A DNA stretch of 38,029 nt. Origin: Chloroflexota bacterium. Lineage in GTDB: Bacteria; Chloroflexota; Limnocylindria; P2-11E. The DNA is taken from positions 1-38,029 of the forward strand of contig VBFY01000009.1 of NCBI GenBank assembly GCA_005889405.1, read 5' to 3'. Shown here piece by piece: positions 15,736-23,937 of this stretch. The notes under the pieces are model-generated. The model was not told the DNA's origin, did no database searches, and worked only from the letters and a program-made list of their open reading frames with translations. Position 1 is the first letter of the stretch. Each line of letters starts with the position of its first letter. The translations under genes and the position numbers were made by a program.

Positions 15736-16949
15736 CGGAGTCCCGGCACGCCGGCGCCCACGGGAACGCTCACCCGCGACATGCCGGTGAACTGCGCCAG
15801 GTCATCGAGCACCGCTGCGACGGCGCGCCCGGTCGCGCGGTCAGGCTTCACGCCGGGCTCGATGTGAACGGCGTTGATGACGAGCGTCTCCCGCTCCCGG
15901 TCCACGCGCGGATCGATGCGTCCGATGAGCGAGTCGTTGTGCAGGATCGGCATCGCGAAGTAGCCGTACTGCCGCTTCGCCTGCGGCACGTAGATCTCGA
16001 TGCGGTAGCGCATTCCGAAGAGCGCGTTGGCTCGAGAACGGTCGCGGATCAGTGTGTCGAACGGCGAGAGCAGTGTGGTGCGGCCGCTCCAGCTCCGCTC
16101 GAGCGCCGCGACTCTCTCGGCGTCGGCCGCTCGCACGTACCACCGCCCCTTGAGCCTGCCGTCGGCGGACGCGACGCGCGCGGGGACGAAGTCACCCGAC
16201 CTCTCGAGGCTCACGATCGCCTTCGCCACGGATTCGCGTACTGCGGCCGGAAGCATGTTCTGGATCTGTGCCGATGTCGCGACGCCGAGTGCGCGGAGCG
16301 AGCGGATCGTCGCTTCGCGAATGAGCTGCGTCGGCGTGGCCGACGCTACGAGCGCGGCCGCCGGAACACACCGCTCGGTGAGGTCCCACAGCCGCTCCTG
16401 ACCGGCGCGACCCGCGACGAGCACGTGCCCCTTGGCCGATAGGAACTCCAGCATCTGGCTGGCGTTTCGGTCATTCGTCCATCCCGGCGAGTGCCACGAG
16501 ACCGCCGCGCGCCCGTCGAAGGCACTCGTCGCAAGTGGGCCCTCGCGTCGGAGTCGCGACAGCACCTGGCGTCGAAGGGGGAGGTTCTCGCGCATCCACG
16601 CGGCGCGGCGTCGCCAGTGCATGTACTTCAGCGATCTGCTGCGCATCGCGAGGCGATAGAAGGGCAGATGCCGCGTCGGATACAAGAACGCGCGCCACTC
16701 GAAGAGACGCTGGTCGCGATAGATGAGCCGAGCGACGTCGGCGGGATCGTATCGTCCGAGGCGGCTCCACAGGACGAGGAGGTGACTACGCGCGACGACG
16801 CTCGTGGGATCGAGCTGCAGCCAGACCAGCCGCTCGACCGTCGCGAGGATTCCGCGACGGTCGGGGCTGTGCCGCTCGGCTCCGAGAAGCTGGGCGTCGA
16901 TGACGAGCCGCCGCGCCGCGCGCTGGCTCATCTCGACTTCGTTCATCAC
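15732..16949 (-). CDS. ycaQ: YcaQ/AlkX-like winged-helix DNA glycosylase (HTH_42 family)
   Basis: A 405-residue protein of the winged-helix family that includes E. coli YcaQ and Streptomyces AlkZ, glycosylases that excise bulky or cross-linked N-alkyl bases. The QLD triplet at residues 45-47 (WLQLDPTSVVARSH) fits the Gln-hydrophobic-Asp catalytic motif of the YcaQ branch rather than the Gln-x-Gln of AlkZ. Other family landmarks are LLSPFDTLIRDR, FGMRYRIEIY, AKRQYGYFAMP and IGRIDPR near the C-terminus. GTG 16949 is immediately followed by ATG 16946; either could be the start. It is divergent from the cysteine desulfurase with 16 bases between starts. Role in interstrand cross-link repair is inferred from family. 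Confidence 0.88.
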   Translation of the reverse strand: MMNEVEMSQRAARRLVIDAQLLGAERHSPDRRGILATVERLVWLQLDPTSVVARSHLLVLWSRLGRYDPADVARLIYRDQRLFEWRAFLYPTRHLPFYRLAMRSRSLKYMHWRRRAAWMRENLPLRRQVLSRLRREGPLATSAFDGRAAVSWHSPGWTNDRNASQMLEFLSAKGHVLVAGRAGQERLWDLTERCVPAAALVASATPTQLIREATIRSLRALGVATSAQIQNMLPAAVRESVAKAIVSLERSGDFVPARVASADGRLKGRWYVRAADAERVAALERSWSGRTTLLSPFDTLIRDRSRANALFGMRYRIEIYVPQAKRQYGYFAMPILHNDSLIGRIDPRVDRERETLVINAVHIEPGVKPDRATGRAVAAVLDDLAQFTGMSRVSVPVGAGVPGLR

Positions 16950-16952
16950 GCC

Positions 16953-16958
16953 TAGACT
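16953..16958 (+). promoter_or_regulatory. -10-like TAGACT for the cysteine desulfurase gene (leaderless geometry)
   Basis: TAGACT matches TANNNT and ends seven bases before the GTG at 16966, so transcription would begin at the start codon. There is no Shine-Dalgarno sequence in the 16-base divergent gap, which supports leaderless initiation. No convincing -35 box is visible in the overlapping ycaQ coding region. The same hexamer recurs before alaS at 21185. Confidence 0.5.
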
Positions 16959-16965
16959 TACACAC

Positions 16966-18126
16966 GTGAAGCGCGTTTATCTCGATCATGCCGCAACCAC
17001 GCCGGTCGACCCCGAGGTCGCCGATGCGATGGCGCGGGTGCTGCGCGAGACGCACGGCAACCCGTCCAGCATCTACGCCGAGGGCCGTGCCGCGCGCGTG
17101 CTCGTCGACCGGGCGCGAGAGGACGTCGCGGCCGTTCTCGGTGCGCAGCCGACGGAGATCGTGTTCACCAGCGGGGGGACCGAGGCCGACAACCTCGCGC
17201 TACGCGGCGTGATGAAGGCGCGCCGCGGCCTCGGCGATCACCTCGTCACGACCGCGATCGAGCACCACGCGGTGCTCGACACCGCGAGGGACCTCGAATC
17301 GAGCGGGCATGTGCGGGTGACCATCGTGCCCGTTGATCGTGACGGCCGCGTCGATCCCGCCGCCATCGCCGCGGCGATCGAGCCGAAGACGACGCTCGTG
17401 TCGGTGATGCACGCGAACAACGAGATCGGAACGATCCAGCCGATCGTCGAGATCGGCGCGATCTGCCGTGACAAGGGCGTGAAGCTCCACAGCGATGCCG
17501 TTCAGTCGGTCGGCGCCGTCGACTTTGACACCAGTCGCATCCCGGTCGACCTGGTGTCGGTGAACGCACACAAGTTCTACGGCCCCAAGGGAGTCGGCGC
17601 GCTCTTCGTGCGGCGAGGCACGCGCCTCGCGACGATGCAGACCGGTGGCGGGCAGGAGAAGGGCCGTCGCACCGGGACCGAGAACGTTGCCGGTATCGTC
17701 GGCCTCGGCGTCGCGCTTCGCGTCGCTGCGGAGCGACGCGCGACGGAGTCGGCGCGGCAGGCGGCTCTGCGCGACCGGATCATCGACGGCGTCCTGGCGC
17801 GCGTGCCCGATGCGATCCTCACCGGACATCGGACGGAGCGGCTGCCGAACAACGCCTCGTTCTGCTTCCCGGGCGCACAGGGCGAGTCTCTCATCGTCGC
17901 GCTCGACCTCGCGGGATTCGCGGCGTCGAGCGGCTCCGCGTGCACTTCAGGGGACACCGAACCGTCGCATGTCTTGCTCGCGCTCGGGCTCGAGCGTCAT
18001 ATTGCGCAGGGATCGCTCCGGCTGACTGTCGGACGCGCGACGACCGACGCCGATGTCGACGCGCTGCTCGCCGCGCTGCCGCCCATCGTCGCGCGGCTGC
18101 GCGAGGCCGCGGTGGTCTCCGTTTGA
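16966..18126 (+). CDS. iscS: Cysteine desulfurase (NifS/IscS family)
   Basis: A 386-residue PLP enzyme that removes sulfur from cysteine as an enzyme-bound persulfide. The PLP lysine is Lys203 in NAHKFYGPKG and the catalytic cysteine is Cys326 in SSGSACTSG, in the long loop of group I enzymes. EHHAVLDT and HANNEIGT supply cofactor-binding residues. GTG 16966 gives the canonical MKRVYLDHAATTP start; a longer open frame upstream overlaps ycaQ and is not supported. The mnmA gene starts in the last four bases of this gene (TTGA overlap), so as in the YrvO-MnmA pair of Bacillus this enzyme probably feeds sulfur directly to MnmA for tRNA thiolation; Fe-S cluster assembly is another possible role. 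Confidence 0.95.
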   Translation: MKRVYLDHAATTPVDPEVADAMARVLRETHGNPSSIYAEGRAARVLVDRAREDVAAVLGAQPTEIVFTSGGTEADNLALRGVMKARRGLGDHLVTTAIEHHAVLDTARDLESSGHVRVTIVPVDRDGRVDPAAIAAAIEPKTTLVSVMHANNEIGTIQPIVEIGAICRDKGVKLHSDAVQSVGAVDFDTSRIPVDLVSVNAHKFYGPKGVGALFVRRGTRLATMQTGGGQEKGRRTGTENVAGIVGLGVALRVAAERRATESARQAALRDRIIDGVLARVPDAILTGHRTERLPNNASFCFPGAQGESLIVALDLAGFAASSGSACTSGDTEPSHVLLALGLERHIAQGSLRLTVGRATTDADVDALLAALPPIVARLREAAVVSV

Positions 18127-19202
18127 GCGGACAGGTCTTCGTCGCGATGAGTGGCGGGGTCGACTCGTCCGTCGCAGCCGCGCTGCTGCTCGAGCGTGGC
18201 GAGGACGTCGTCGGCGTGTGGATGCGGCTCGTTCCGGGCGGGGTGGATACCGACGCGCCGCGCTGCTGCGGCACCGACGAAGCCGGCGAGGATGCGCGGC
18301 GGGCGGCCGCGAGGCTCGGCATTCCTTTCTATGCGCTTGATTACGCCGAGGCGTTCGGCCGGCAGGTCGTCGACCGGTTCGTCGACGCGTACGCCTCGGG
18401 CGAGACGCCGAATCCCTGCGTCTCGTGCAACCAGCACGTGAAGTTCGACGCACTGCTGCGCGACGTCGTCGCGAAGTTCGGCGGCGCGCGCCTCGCGACC
18501 GGCCACTACGCGCGCGTGGCCGACGCGCCCGACGGAACGCGACGGCTGCTTCGCGCGCGCGACGCAGCGAAGGATCAGTCGTACGCGCTCTATATGCTCG
18601 GTCAGCGAGAGTTGCGCCGCACGGTGTTCCCCATCGGCGAGCTCGCGAACAAGACCGAGACGCGCGAGATCGCGGCGCGGTTCGACCTCCCCACCGCGAC
18701 GAAGGCCGAGAGCATGGACATCTGCTTCGTGAGCGGCGATTACCGCGATCTCGTACGCAAGCGGGCGCCGCGCGCCTTCGACGTTGGTCCGGTGGAGCGG
18801 GTGGACGGCGGCGTCGTGGGTCAGCACGGCGGCATTGGTGGGCTCACGGTCGGGCAGCGCTCTGGAACGGGAGTGGCGACGGGCGAACGCCTCTATGTCT
18901 TGCGCCTCGAGCCCGAGCGATCGGCAGCCATCGTCGGCACGCGCGAGGAGATCACGCGGACGACATACGAGCTGCGGGACGTCAGCTTCACGCGGGACAA
19001 GCCGCGTGGAAACAGCTTCGAGACATCCGCGGTGCTGCGATATCGCGGCACGCCCCTTGCCGCTGCGGTCGAGGTGATCCCTGACGGCGCGATCCTCCGG
19101 CTCGCCGCGCCGGCCCTCGTCGCACCCGGCCAGGCCGTGGTCTTCTACGAGGGCGACGAGGTGATGGGCGGCGGCATCGTCCGCGCCGGCAGCCCGGGCT
19201 AG
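18123..19202 (+). CDS. mnmA: tRNA 2-thiouridylase MnmA
   Basis: A 359-residue enzyme that converts wobble U34 of Lys, Glu and Gln tRNAs to 2-thiouridine. The ATP-pyrophosphatase loop SGGVDSS is at residues 10-16, and the two catalytic cysteines are Cys99 in NPCVSC and Cys201 in DICFVSG. GHYAR and KDQSYALYML are further family motifs. The start is TTG 18123 (MSGQVFVAMSGG), overlapping the cysteine desulfurase stop as TTGA; an upstream frame extension would run through the desulfurase gene and lacks support. No TusABCDE relay genes are nearby, which fits direct sulfur transfer from the adjacent desulfurase. Confidence 0.96.
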   Translation: MSGQVFVAMSGGVDSSVAAALLLERGEDVVGVWMRLVPGGVDTDAPRCCGTDEAGEDARRAAARLGIPFYALDYAEAFGRQVVDRFVDAYASGETPNPCVSCNQHVKFDALLRDVVAKFGGARLATGHYARVADAPDGTRRLLRARDAAKDQSYALYMLGQRELRRTVFPIGELANKTETREIAARFDLPTATKAESMDICFVSGDYRDLVRKRAPRAFDVGPVERVDGGVVGQHGGIGGLTVGQRSGTGVATGERLYVLRLEPERSAAIVGTREEITRTTYELRDVSFTRDKPRGNSFETSAVLRYRGTPLAAAVEVIPDGAILRLAAPALVAPGQAVVFYEGDEVMGGGIVRAGSPG

Positions 19203-19211
19203 ACGAGGGCG

Positions 19212-20600
19212 ATGCGCGCCCTCTTCCGGATGGCCGCGATCGCGGTCGCGGGCGCGGCGCTCTACTACGCGGGACTCCTCAACAGCATCGTCATCCAAAG
19301 ACCCGAGCGCCCCGGCGCGATCGCGGTCGTCGTCGCGATCGGTGCGGCGATCGTGGTGCTCATTGCGGCGGTCCGCGGCACGGGTCGCGGTGATGCCCAC
19401 ACGCCGCCGGCGCACATACTCGTTCATCGCGCGGTCTGGCTCTTTGCGAGCGTCATGGCGCTCGTCTCGCTCGCATGGATCTCGGATGTCCCGCGGCAGC
19501 GGTCATGGGACTGGACTCCGTATCACAACGATGCGATCGCGCTCAACGACTGCGCGGCACGCCTCGTGCTCGGGGGTCACGACCCGTACGCCTCGCTCGA
19601 CATCTTCGACTGCTACGCGCGCCTCGGCATCGGCGCCGATCGCACCACGCCGCTGAAGCTCGGACAGTTGGCCAGTGTCGCCGTATATCCGACCGACGAC
19701 CAGCTCGACGCGGCGTGGGACCTCCGCGCTCGCGAGGGTGGGAACGTCGAGTTCGTGTCGCGCCCGTCGTATCCGGCATTGTCGTTCCTGTTGATCATCC
19801 CGTTCGTCGCGCTCGGCTGGGACACCAATCGCCTGTACGTGCTGTGTCTGGGCGCGGCGATGGCGCTCGTGGTGCTGCGGACGCCGGTCGGCCTTCGTCC
19901 CTTCATGCTCACCGCGGTGCTCGGCGCGGCGTCGCTCGCCGCATTCACGGTCAGCGGAAGCGCCGATCTCCTGTACGTGCTGCCGCTGGCCGCCGCATGG
20001 CTGTGGCGGGAGCGACGGTGGAGCGCGCTCGCGTACGGGATCGCCGCCGCGACGAAGCAGCTGGCGTGGTTCTTCGGCCCTTTCTACCTCATCGCGGTGG
20101 TGACGACGCACGGATGGCGCGAAGGTCTCCGCCGCGCCGCCATCAGTGCCGCCGTCTTCGCGGCGGCGAATCTGCCGTTCGTGCTCGCGCATCCGCGTGA
20201 TTGGTTGGAGGGTGTGACGACACCTCTTTCGGATCCGATGTTCCCGCGCGGCGCCGGCCTCATCTTCCTCGGCACGAACGGCGGACTTCCTCTACTCCCG
20301 TCGAGCGCGTACCTCGCGCTCGAGGGACTCTGCGCGCTCGCATGCGTCATCGTCGCGTGGCGCGCGCGACGCACGAGCCCCGAGCTTGGCGTCGTGCTCG
20401 CACTCGTTCCGCTCTTCTTCGCGTGGCGGAGCCTCTTCTCCTATTTCTTCCTCATCCCGCTCTTCGCCGCCGTGGCCGTCGCGCGCATGCCGCTGGGAGA
20501 CCTCACGCCCGAACGCGCGCAGGCCGCGGGCGCGCTGACACTGTTCGCGCTTCCGGTGCGGCGTCTCGCGCTCGTCGCCCGGCGCGGCCGCGCCGCATAG
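19212..20600 (+). CDS. Polytopic membrane protein, putative GT-C glycosyltransferase (GT87/DUF2029-like)
   Basis: A 462-residue protein with about ten to eleven predicted membrane helices. A first pair of helices (about 5-60) is followed by another near 75-92 and a large outer loop with YHNDAIALNDCAARLVLGGHDPY, a pattern of acidic residue plus a G-x-D/N-P-Y motif typical of GT-C enzymes that use polyprenyl-phosphate sugars outside the membrane. The loop also holds two cysteines (Cys114 and Cys135) that might pair. The sugar and acceptor are unknown; O-glycan or lipoglycan assembly is possible. It starts nine bases after mnmA and overlaps the next small gene by one base (TAGTG). Confidence 0.7.
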   Translation: MRALFRMAAIAVAGAALYYAGLLNSIVIQRPERPGAIAVVVAIGAAIVVLIAAVRGTGRGDAHTPPAHILVHRAVWLFASVMALVSLAWISDVPRQRSWDWTPYHNDAIALNDCAARLVLGGHDPYASLDIFDCYARLGIGADRTTPLKLGQLASVAVYPTDDQLDAAWDLRAREGGNVEFVSRPSYPALSFLLIIPFVALGWDTNRLYVLCLGAAMALVVLRTPVGLRPFMLTAVLGAASLAAFTVSGSADLLYVLPLAAAWLWRERRWSALAYGIAAATKQLAWFFGPFYLIAVVTTHGWREGLRRAAISAAVFAAANLPFVLAHPRDWLEGVTTPLSDPMFPRGAGLIFLGTNGGLPLLPSSAYLALEGLCALACVIVAWRARRTSPELGVVLALVPLFFAWRSLFSYFFLIPLFAAVAVARMPLGDLTPERAQAAGALTLFALPVRRLALVARRGRAA

Positions 20601-20857
20601 TGCCGCCGGCGCTCATCCCCCTCGCGCTGGTGGCGCTCGGTGTCCCGGCCGCACTGCGCGCCGCGCTCGGGCGTCCGCGCTCGCTGGGCGCAGCCTGGGT
20701 GCTCGCGGCAGCGGCGGTGGCGCTGGCGCAGGCCGCCGGCGAGATCTCCGGATCGCGCCTTGGCGTGCTGGGAGACGCTCAGTTGCTTCTCGCGGCGATC
20801 GCGGCACTGGTGGCGGCATTCGCGGTAAGCGTCGCGGAGCCGCGTCGCAGGGGTTAA
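20600..20857 (+). CDS. Small three-helix membrane protein
   Basis: An 85-residue protein starting at GTG 20600 on the last base of the preceding stop. It has three hydrophobic stretches (about residues 3-19, 29-45 and 58-78) separated by short basic or polar turns (RAALGRPRS and EISGSRLG) and ends in EPRRRG. A longer upstream frame is shadow within the GT-C-like gene. The tight overlap suggests an accessory subunit of that protein. No family is recognised, and low sequence complexity (Ala/Leu/Val) makes homology search difficult. Confidence 0.55.
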   Translation: MPPALIPLALVALGVPAALRAALGRPRSLGAAWVLAAAAVALAQAAGEISGSRLGVLGDAQLLLAAIAALVAAFAVSVAEPRRRG

Positions 20858-20883
20858 GGTCATGAGGAACGAACGCATAAGTA

Positions 20884-20890
20884 GGGGAGG
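20884..20890 (+). promoter_or_regulatory. Shine-Dalgarno site for the YtxH-like gene
   Basis: GGGGAGG lies six bases before ATG 20897 and decides this start. The 39-base gap also holds a TANNNT hexamer, TAAGGT at 20855-20860, overlapping the stop of the small membrane protein; if used it would give a leader of about 30 bases. The promoter part is weakly supported. Confidence 0.6.
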
Positions 20891-20896
20891 CCTGCC

Positions 20897-21181
20897 ATGG
20901 GATTCCTCATCGGTCTGCTCACGGGCGCCGTCGTCGCGCTGCTCTACGCACCGAAGACGGGCGACATGACGCGCGAAGAGCTCCGCATCCGCAGCGAAGA
21001 GCTGAAGCGGCGTGCCGACGAGCTCCAGAAGATCGCGAACGACCTGTCGCAGCAGGCTCAGGTCAAGGGACGCGAGCTCGTCGACGAGGCAAAGCGGCAG
21101 TGGGACAAGTCCGGCGTTGGTCAGCGCTCGACCGAAACCGGCGCGCGCACCGGCCAAGGTGGTCCTCCCGCCAAGTCCTGA
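20897..21181 (+). CDS. YtxH domain protein
   Basis: A 94-residue protein with an N-terminal membrane segment carrying the YtxH signature (GFLIGLLTGAVVALLYAPKTG), followed by a charged amphipathic helix (about residues 28-68) likely to form a coiled coil, and a disordered Gly/Thr/Gln-rich tail. YtxH proteins are small stress-associated membrane proteins whose molecular role is poorly known. It is preceded by a strong ribosome-binding site and followed within 30 bases by an intrinsic terminator hairpin, so it may be the last gene of the transcript beginning at the cysteine desulfurase gene. Confidence 0.86.
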   Translation: MGFLIGLLTGAVVALLYAPKTGDMTREELRIRSEELKRRADELQKIANDLSQQAQVKGRELVDEAKRQWDKSGVGQRSTETGARTGQGGPPAKS

Positions 21182-21184
21182 CGC

Positions 21185-21190
21185 TAGACT
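21185..21190 (+). promoter_or_regulatory. -10-like TAGACT upstream of the alaS leader
   Basis: TAGACT starts four bases after the YtxH stop and is identical to the hexamer before the cysteine desulfurase gene. It would start a transcript near 21197, which would run first into the hairpin at 21209 and then alaS, giving a leader of about 80 bases. No good -35 sequence is visible. Chance occurrence is possible, since TANNNT is a loose pattern. Confidence 0.35.
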
Positions 21191-21208
21191 CAAGTTCAGG
21201 GCCGGGGA

Positions 21209-21249
21209 ACGCGGGGAGCTGACCGTTGGGTCGCCCCGCGTTTGTTTTT
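21209..21249 (+). terminator. Intrinsic terminator (or attenuator) hairpin between the YtxH gene and alaS
   Basis: A perfect eight-base-pair stem, ACGCGGGG (21209-21216) with CCCCGCGT (21234-21241), encloses an inner four-pair stem GACC (21221-21224) with GGTC (21229-21232) and a GTTG loop. It is followed directly by the T-rich run TTTGTTTTT. This is the clearest Rho-independent terminator in the window. It could end the upstream operon, but because the only candidate alaS promoter lies before it, it could also act as a leader attenuator for alaS. No T-box-like anticodon or specifier loop is recognisable in the short leader. Confidence 0.85.
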
Positions 21250-21265
21250 AGGCCAAGCGACGGCC

Positions 21266-21282
21266 GGGAGTAGGGGTCAATA
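21266..21282 (+). promoter_or_regulatory. Shine-Dalgarno and probable ATA initiation codon of alaS
   Basis: GGGAG (21266-21270) is spaced nine bases from ATA at 21280; a second purine patch AGGGG (21272-21276) lies closer. The alaS frame is closed by TAG at 21271 and contains no ATG, GTG or TTG between there and 21343, yet conserved AlaRS residues begin by 21289. ATA is therefore the most likely initiator unless the assembly carries an ATG-to-ATA base error. Confidence 0.5.
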
Positions 21283-23937
21283 GAGAGCGCCGAGATCCGA
21301 GAGCGGTTCATCAAGTTCTTCGAGGAGAAGGGCCATACGCGTATGCCCAGCTGGCCACTCATCCTGAAGGACGACCCCAGCGTGCTCTTCACCAGCGCCG
21401 GCATGCAACCGCTCGTGCCCTACTTCCTCGGCAAGAAGCAGCCCCCGGCCAAGCGCATCGTCGCGGTGCAGAAGGTCTTTCGCGCGACGGACATCGAGGA
21501 GGTCGGTCGGGACGGCTACCACCAGACCTTCTGGGAGATGCTGGGGAACTTCGGCATCGGCGACTACTGGAAGAAGGAAGCCATCGAGTGGGGCTGGGAG
21601 CTGCTCACGAAGGTGTTCGGCGTCGACGGCGCCAAGCTCGTCGCGACCGTCCATCACACCGATGAGGAGGCGTACCAGATCTGGACAAAAACGCTCGCGC
21701 TCCTTCCACCGGACAAGGTCTTCCGTCTCGGTGACGAGGCCAACTTCTGGGCGCCCGGGCCGACGGGACTCTGCGGGCCCGATAGCGAGGTCTTCATCGA
21801 CAAGGGTCCGCAGCCGGGGGTAGGGGCGCACGACTGCAACCCCGGCGAGAACTGCGGCCGCTACGTCGAGATCTGGAACTTCGTTTTCCAGCAGTACGAC
21901 CGCAAGGCCGACGGGACGCTCGTGCCGCTCGCGAAGAAGAACATCGACACCGGCGCGGGCCTCGAGCGGATCACCCAGGTGCTGCAGGGCGTTCCGGGCG
22001 ACGTCTACCGTACCGATCTCTTCCAACCCCTAGTGAGGAAGATCGAATCACTCTCGGGGAAGAAGTACGGCGCCGAGGGCGACACGGATCTGTCGATCCG
22101 CATCGTCGCCGAGCACTCGCGCGCCGCGACGTTCCTTATCGCCGACGGCGTCGTCCCGTCCAATGAATTCCGCGGATATGTTCTTCGCCGACTGATCCGC
22201 CGCGCGGCGTTGCACGGTCGACGACTCGGCCTCAAGACCGGCGTCCTCGCGACGCTTGGCGGCGAGGTCGTGAAGACGATGCAGAAGCACTACCACGAGC
22301 TCACCAAGGGGCGCGATCGGATCACGCAGGTGATCTCCGACGAAGAGGAGAAGTTCGAGAAAACGCTCGCGAACGGTCTGACCATGTTGAACGAGGCGAT
22401 CGCGCGCGCGAAGGCCGAGGGTCAGACCTGGATCGACAGCGACACGGCCTTCAGGCTGTCCGACACCTATGGCTTCCCGCTGGAGATGACCAAGGAGATC
22501 GCCGCGAGCTCCGGCTTGAAGGTGGACGAGCGCGGTTTTGCCGAGCTTCTGGAGGGACAGCGCAGCCGCAGCCGCGCCACCGCGAAGTTCACGCAGGACG
22601 CGATGCGTTTCGGCCAGTTCTACTCGGGGCTCCGCGAAACCCAGGGTCTCCGCAGCCAGTTCACCGGATACGACGAGCTCGCGACGGACGCGATGATCGT
22701 GTCGCTCGTCGTCGGCGGCTCGCGGGTCGAGGCCGCGCACGAAGGCCAGGACGTCGAGATCGTGCTGGACCGCACGCCGTTCTATCCGGAAGGCGGCGGT
22801 CAGGTCGGCGATCGAGGCACGATCACGACGGACGAGGGACGCGCGATGGTCGCGGACACCCAGACGGCAGCGCCGGGCGTGATCGTGATGAGCGCGAAGG
22901 TCGTCGACGGCGTGCTGCGCGTGTCAGCCCAGGCGCGCGCCGCGGTCGACGAGGAGCTACGCCGCGACACGATGCGCAACCACACCGCCACTCATCTGCT
23001 GCACGCGACGCTGCGGAATCTCTTCGGCGAGGACGTGCATCAAGCCGGTTCCCTCGTGCACGCCCCGAACCTGCGATTCGACTTCACGTTTGACCGCGCG
23101 CTCACGCCGCAGGAATTGCAGCGCGTCGAGGACGAGGTGAATCGCGCGATCCTCGACAACGCGAGCGTTCACGCGCGCGTGATGCCCCTGAGCGAAGCGC
23201 TCGCGACCGGCGCGATGGCGCTCTTCGGCGAGAAGTACGACGACGAGGTCCGCGTGATCGAGGCCGGCCCCAGCCGCGAGCTCTGCGGTGGCACGCACTG
23301 TCACTGCACCGGTGATATCGGACCGTTCCTCGTCACGAAAGAGGAGAGCATCGGAGCCGGCGTGCGGCGCATCGAAGCCGTCACCGGCGTCGGCGCGCTG
23401 CGCGAGATGCGGGAGGTGCGCGATCGGCTCTCACGCGCCGCGGCCGCGTTACGCGTACCGCCCGCTCGCGTGCCTGAGAGCGTCGGGCAGCTCATCGAAT
23501 CGCGAGAGCGTCTGGAAAAGGAGCTCGCCACGCTGCAGCGCAGCGGCGTCGACAGCGTGGCCGCCACGCTGCTGGCAAAGGCGGAGCTCGTTGGGAACGC
23601 CAAGCTCGTCGCGGCCGATGTCGGGGACGGGGACGTCAATCAGCTTCGCGCGCTGTCGGATCGGATCCGCGAGACGATTGGCTCTGGCGTCGTGGTGCTG
23701 GGAGCGAGGCGCAACGGAACCGCCGCGCTCGTCGTGAACGTAACGAAGGACCTGTCGGCGCGGGTGAACGCCGACGCGCTCGTGAAGGTGCTCGCGCGCA
23801 TCGTCGATGGAAGGGGTGGCGGCCGCCCGGAGAGCGCGACGGGCGGCGGAAAAGACCCCTCCCGGCTGGCGGAGATGCTCGAGACGGCACGGGAAACGGT
23901 GCGCGAGCGTTTGGACGGGGGACGTGACCGCCGCTAG
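21280..23937 (+). CDS. alaS: Alanyl-tRNA synthetase
   Basis: A class II synthetase of about 885 residues that charges tRNA-Ala and edits mischarged Ser/Gly. The N-terminal core has the conserved AEIRERFIKFFEEKGH start, LFTSAGMQPLVPYFLG, FRATDIEEVG and the GPDSEVF region; the editing domain has zinc-ligand motifs HTATH (His568, His572) and CGGTH (Cys669, His673); a DHHA1/C-Ala domain ends the protein. The first plain ATG (21343) would remove the conserved first 21 residues including motif-1 elements, so I place the start at ATA 21280. Transcription reaching it probably passes the hairpin at 21209. Its last 14 bases overlap the next gene. Confidence 0.95.
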   Translation: MESAEIRERFIKFFEEKGHTRMPSWPLILKDDPSVLFTSAGMQPLVPYFLGKKQPPAKRIVAVQKVFRATDIEEVGRDGYHQTFWEMLGNFGIGDYWKKEAIEWGWELLTKVFGVDGAKLVATVHHTDEEAYQIWTKTLALLPPDKVFRLGDEANFWAPGPTGLCGPDSEVFIDKGPQPGVGAHDCNPGENCGRYVEIWNFVFQQYDRKADGTLVPLAKKNIDTGAGLERITQVLQGVPGDVYRTDLFQPLVRKIESLSGKKYGAEGDTDLSIRIVAEHSRAATFLIADGVVPSNEFRGYVLRRLIRRAALHGRRLGLKTGVLATLGGEVVKTMQKHYHELTKGRDRITQVISDEEEKFEKTLANGLTMLNEAIARAKAEGQTWIDSDTAFRLSDTYGFPLEMTKEIAASSGLKVDERGFAELLEGQRSRSRATAKFTQDAMRFGQFYSGLRETQGLRSQFTGYDELATDAMIVSLVVGGSRVEAAHEGQDVEIVLDRTPFYPEGGGQVGDRGTITTDEGRAMVADTQTAAPGVIVMSAKVVDGVLRVSAQARAAVDEELRRDTMRNHTATHLLHATLRNLFGEDVHQAGSLVHAPNLRFDFTFDRALTPQELQRVEDEVNRAILDNASVHARVMPLSEALATGAMALFGEKYDDEVRVIEAGPSRELCGGTHCHCTGDIGPFLVTKEESIGAGVRRIEAVTGVGALREMREVRDRLSRAAAALRVPPARVPESVGQLIESRERLEKELATLQRSGVDSVAATLLAKAELVGNAKLVAADVGDGDVNQLRALSDRIRETIGSGVVVLGARRNGTAALVVNVTKDLSARVNADALVKVLARIVDGRGGGRPESATGGGKDPSRLAEMLETARETVRERLDGGRDRR

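Noticed and set aside
21185-21280. T-box riboswitch upstream of alaS
   Set aside because: The leader is only about 80 bases, with no T-box consensus and no stem I or specifier loop visible; only a terminator hairpin is present.
21343-21345. ATG 21343 as the alaS start
   Set aside because: It would remove the conserved N-terminal helix and GH motif of AlaRS, and the sequence just before it is coding and has no Shine-Dalgarno match.
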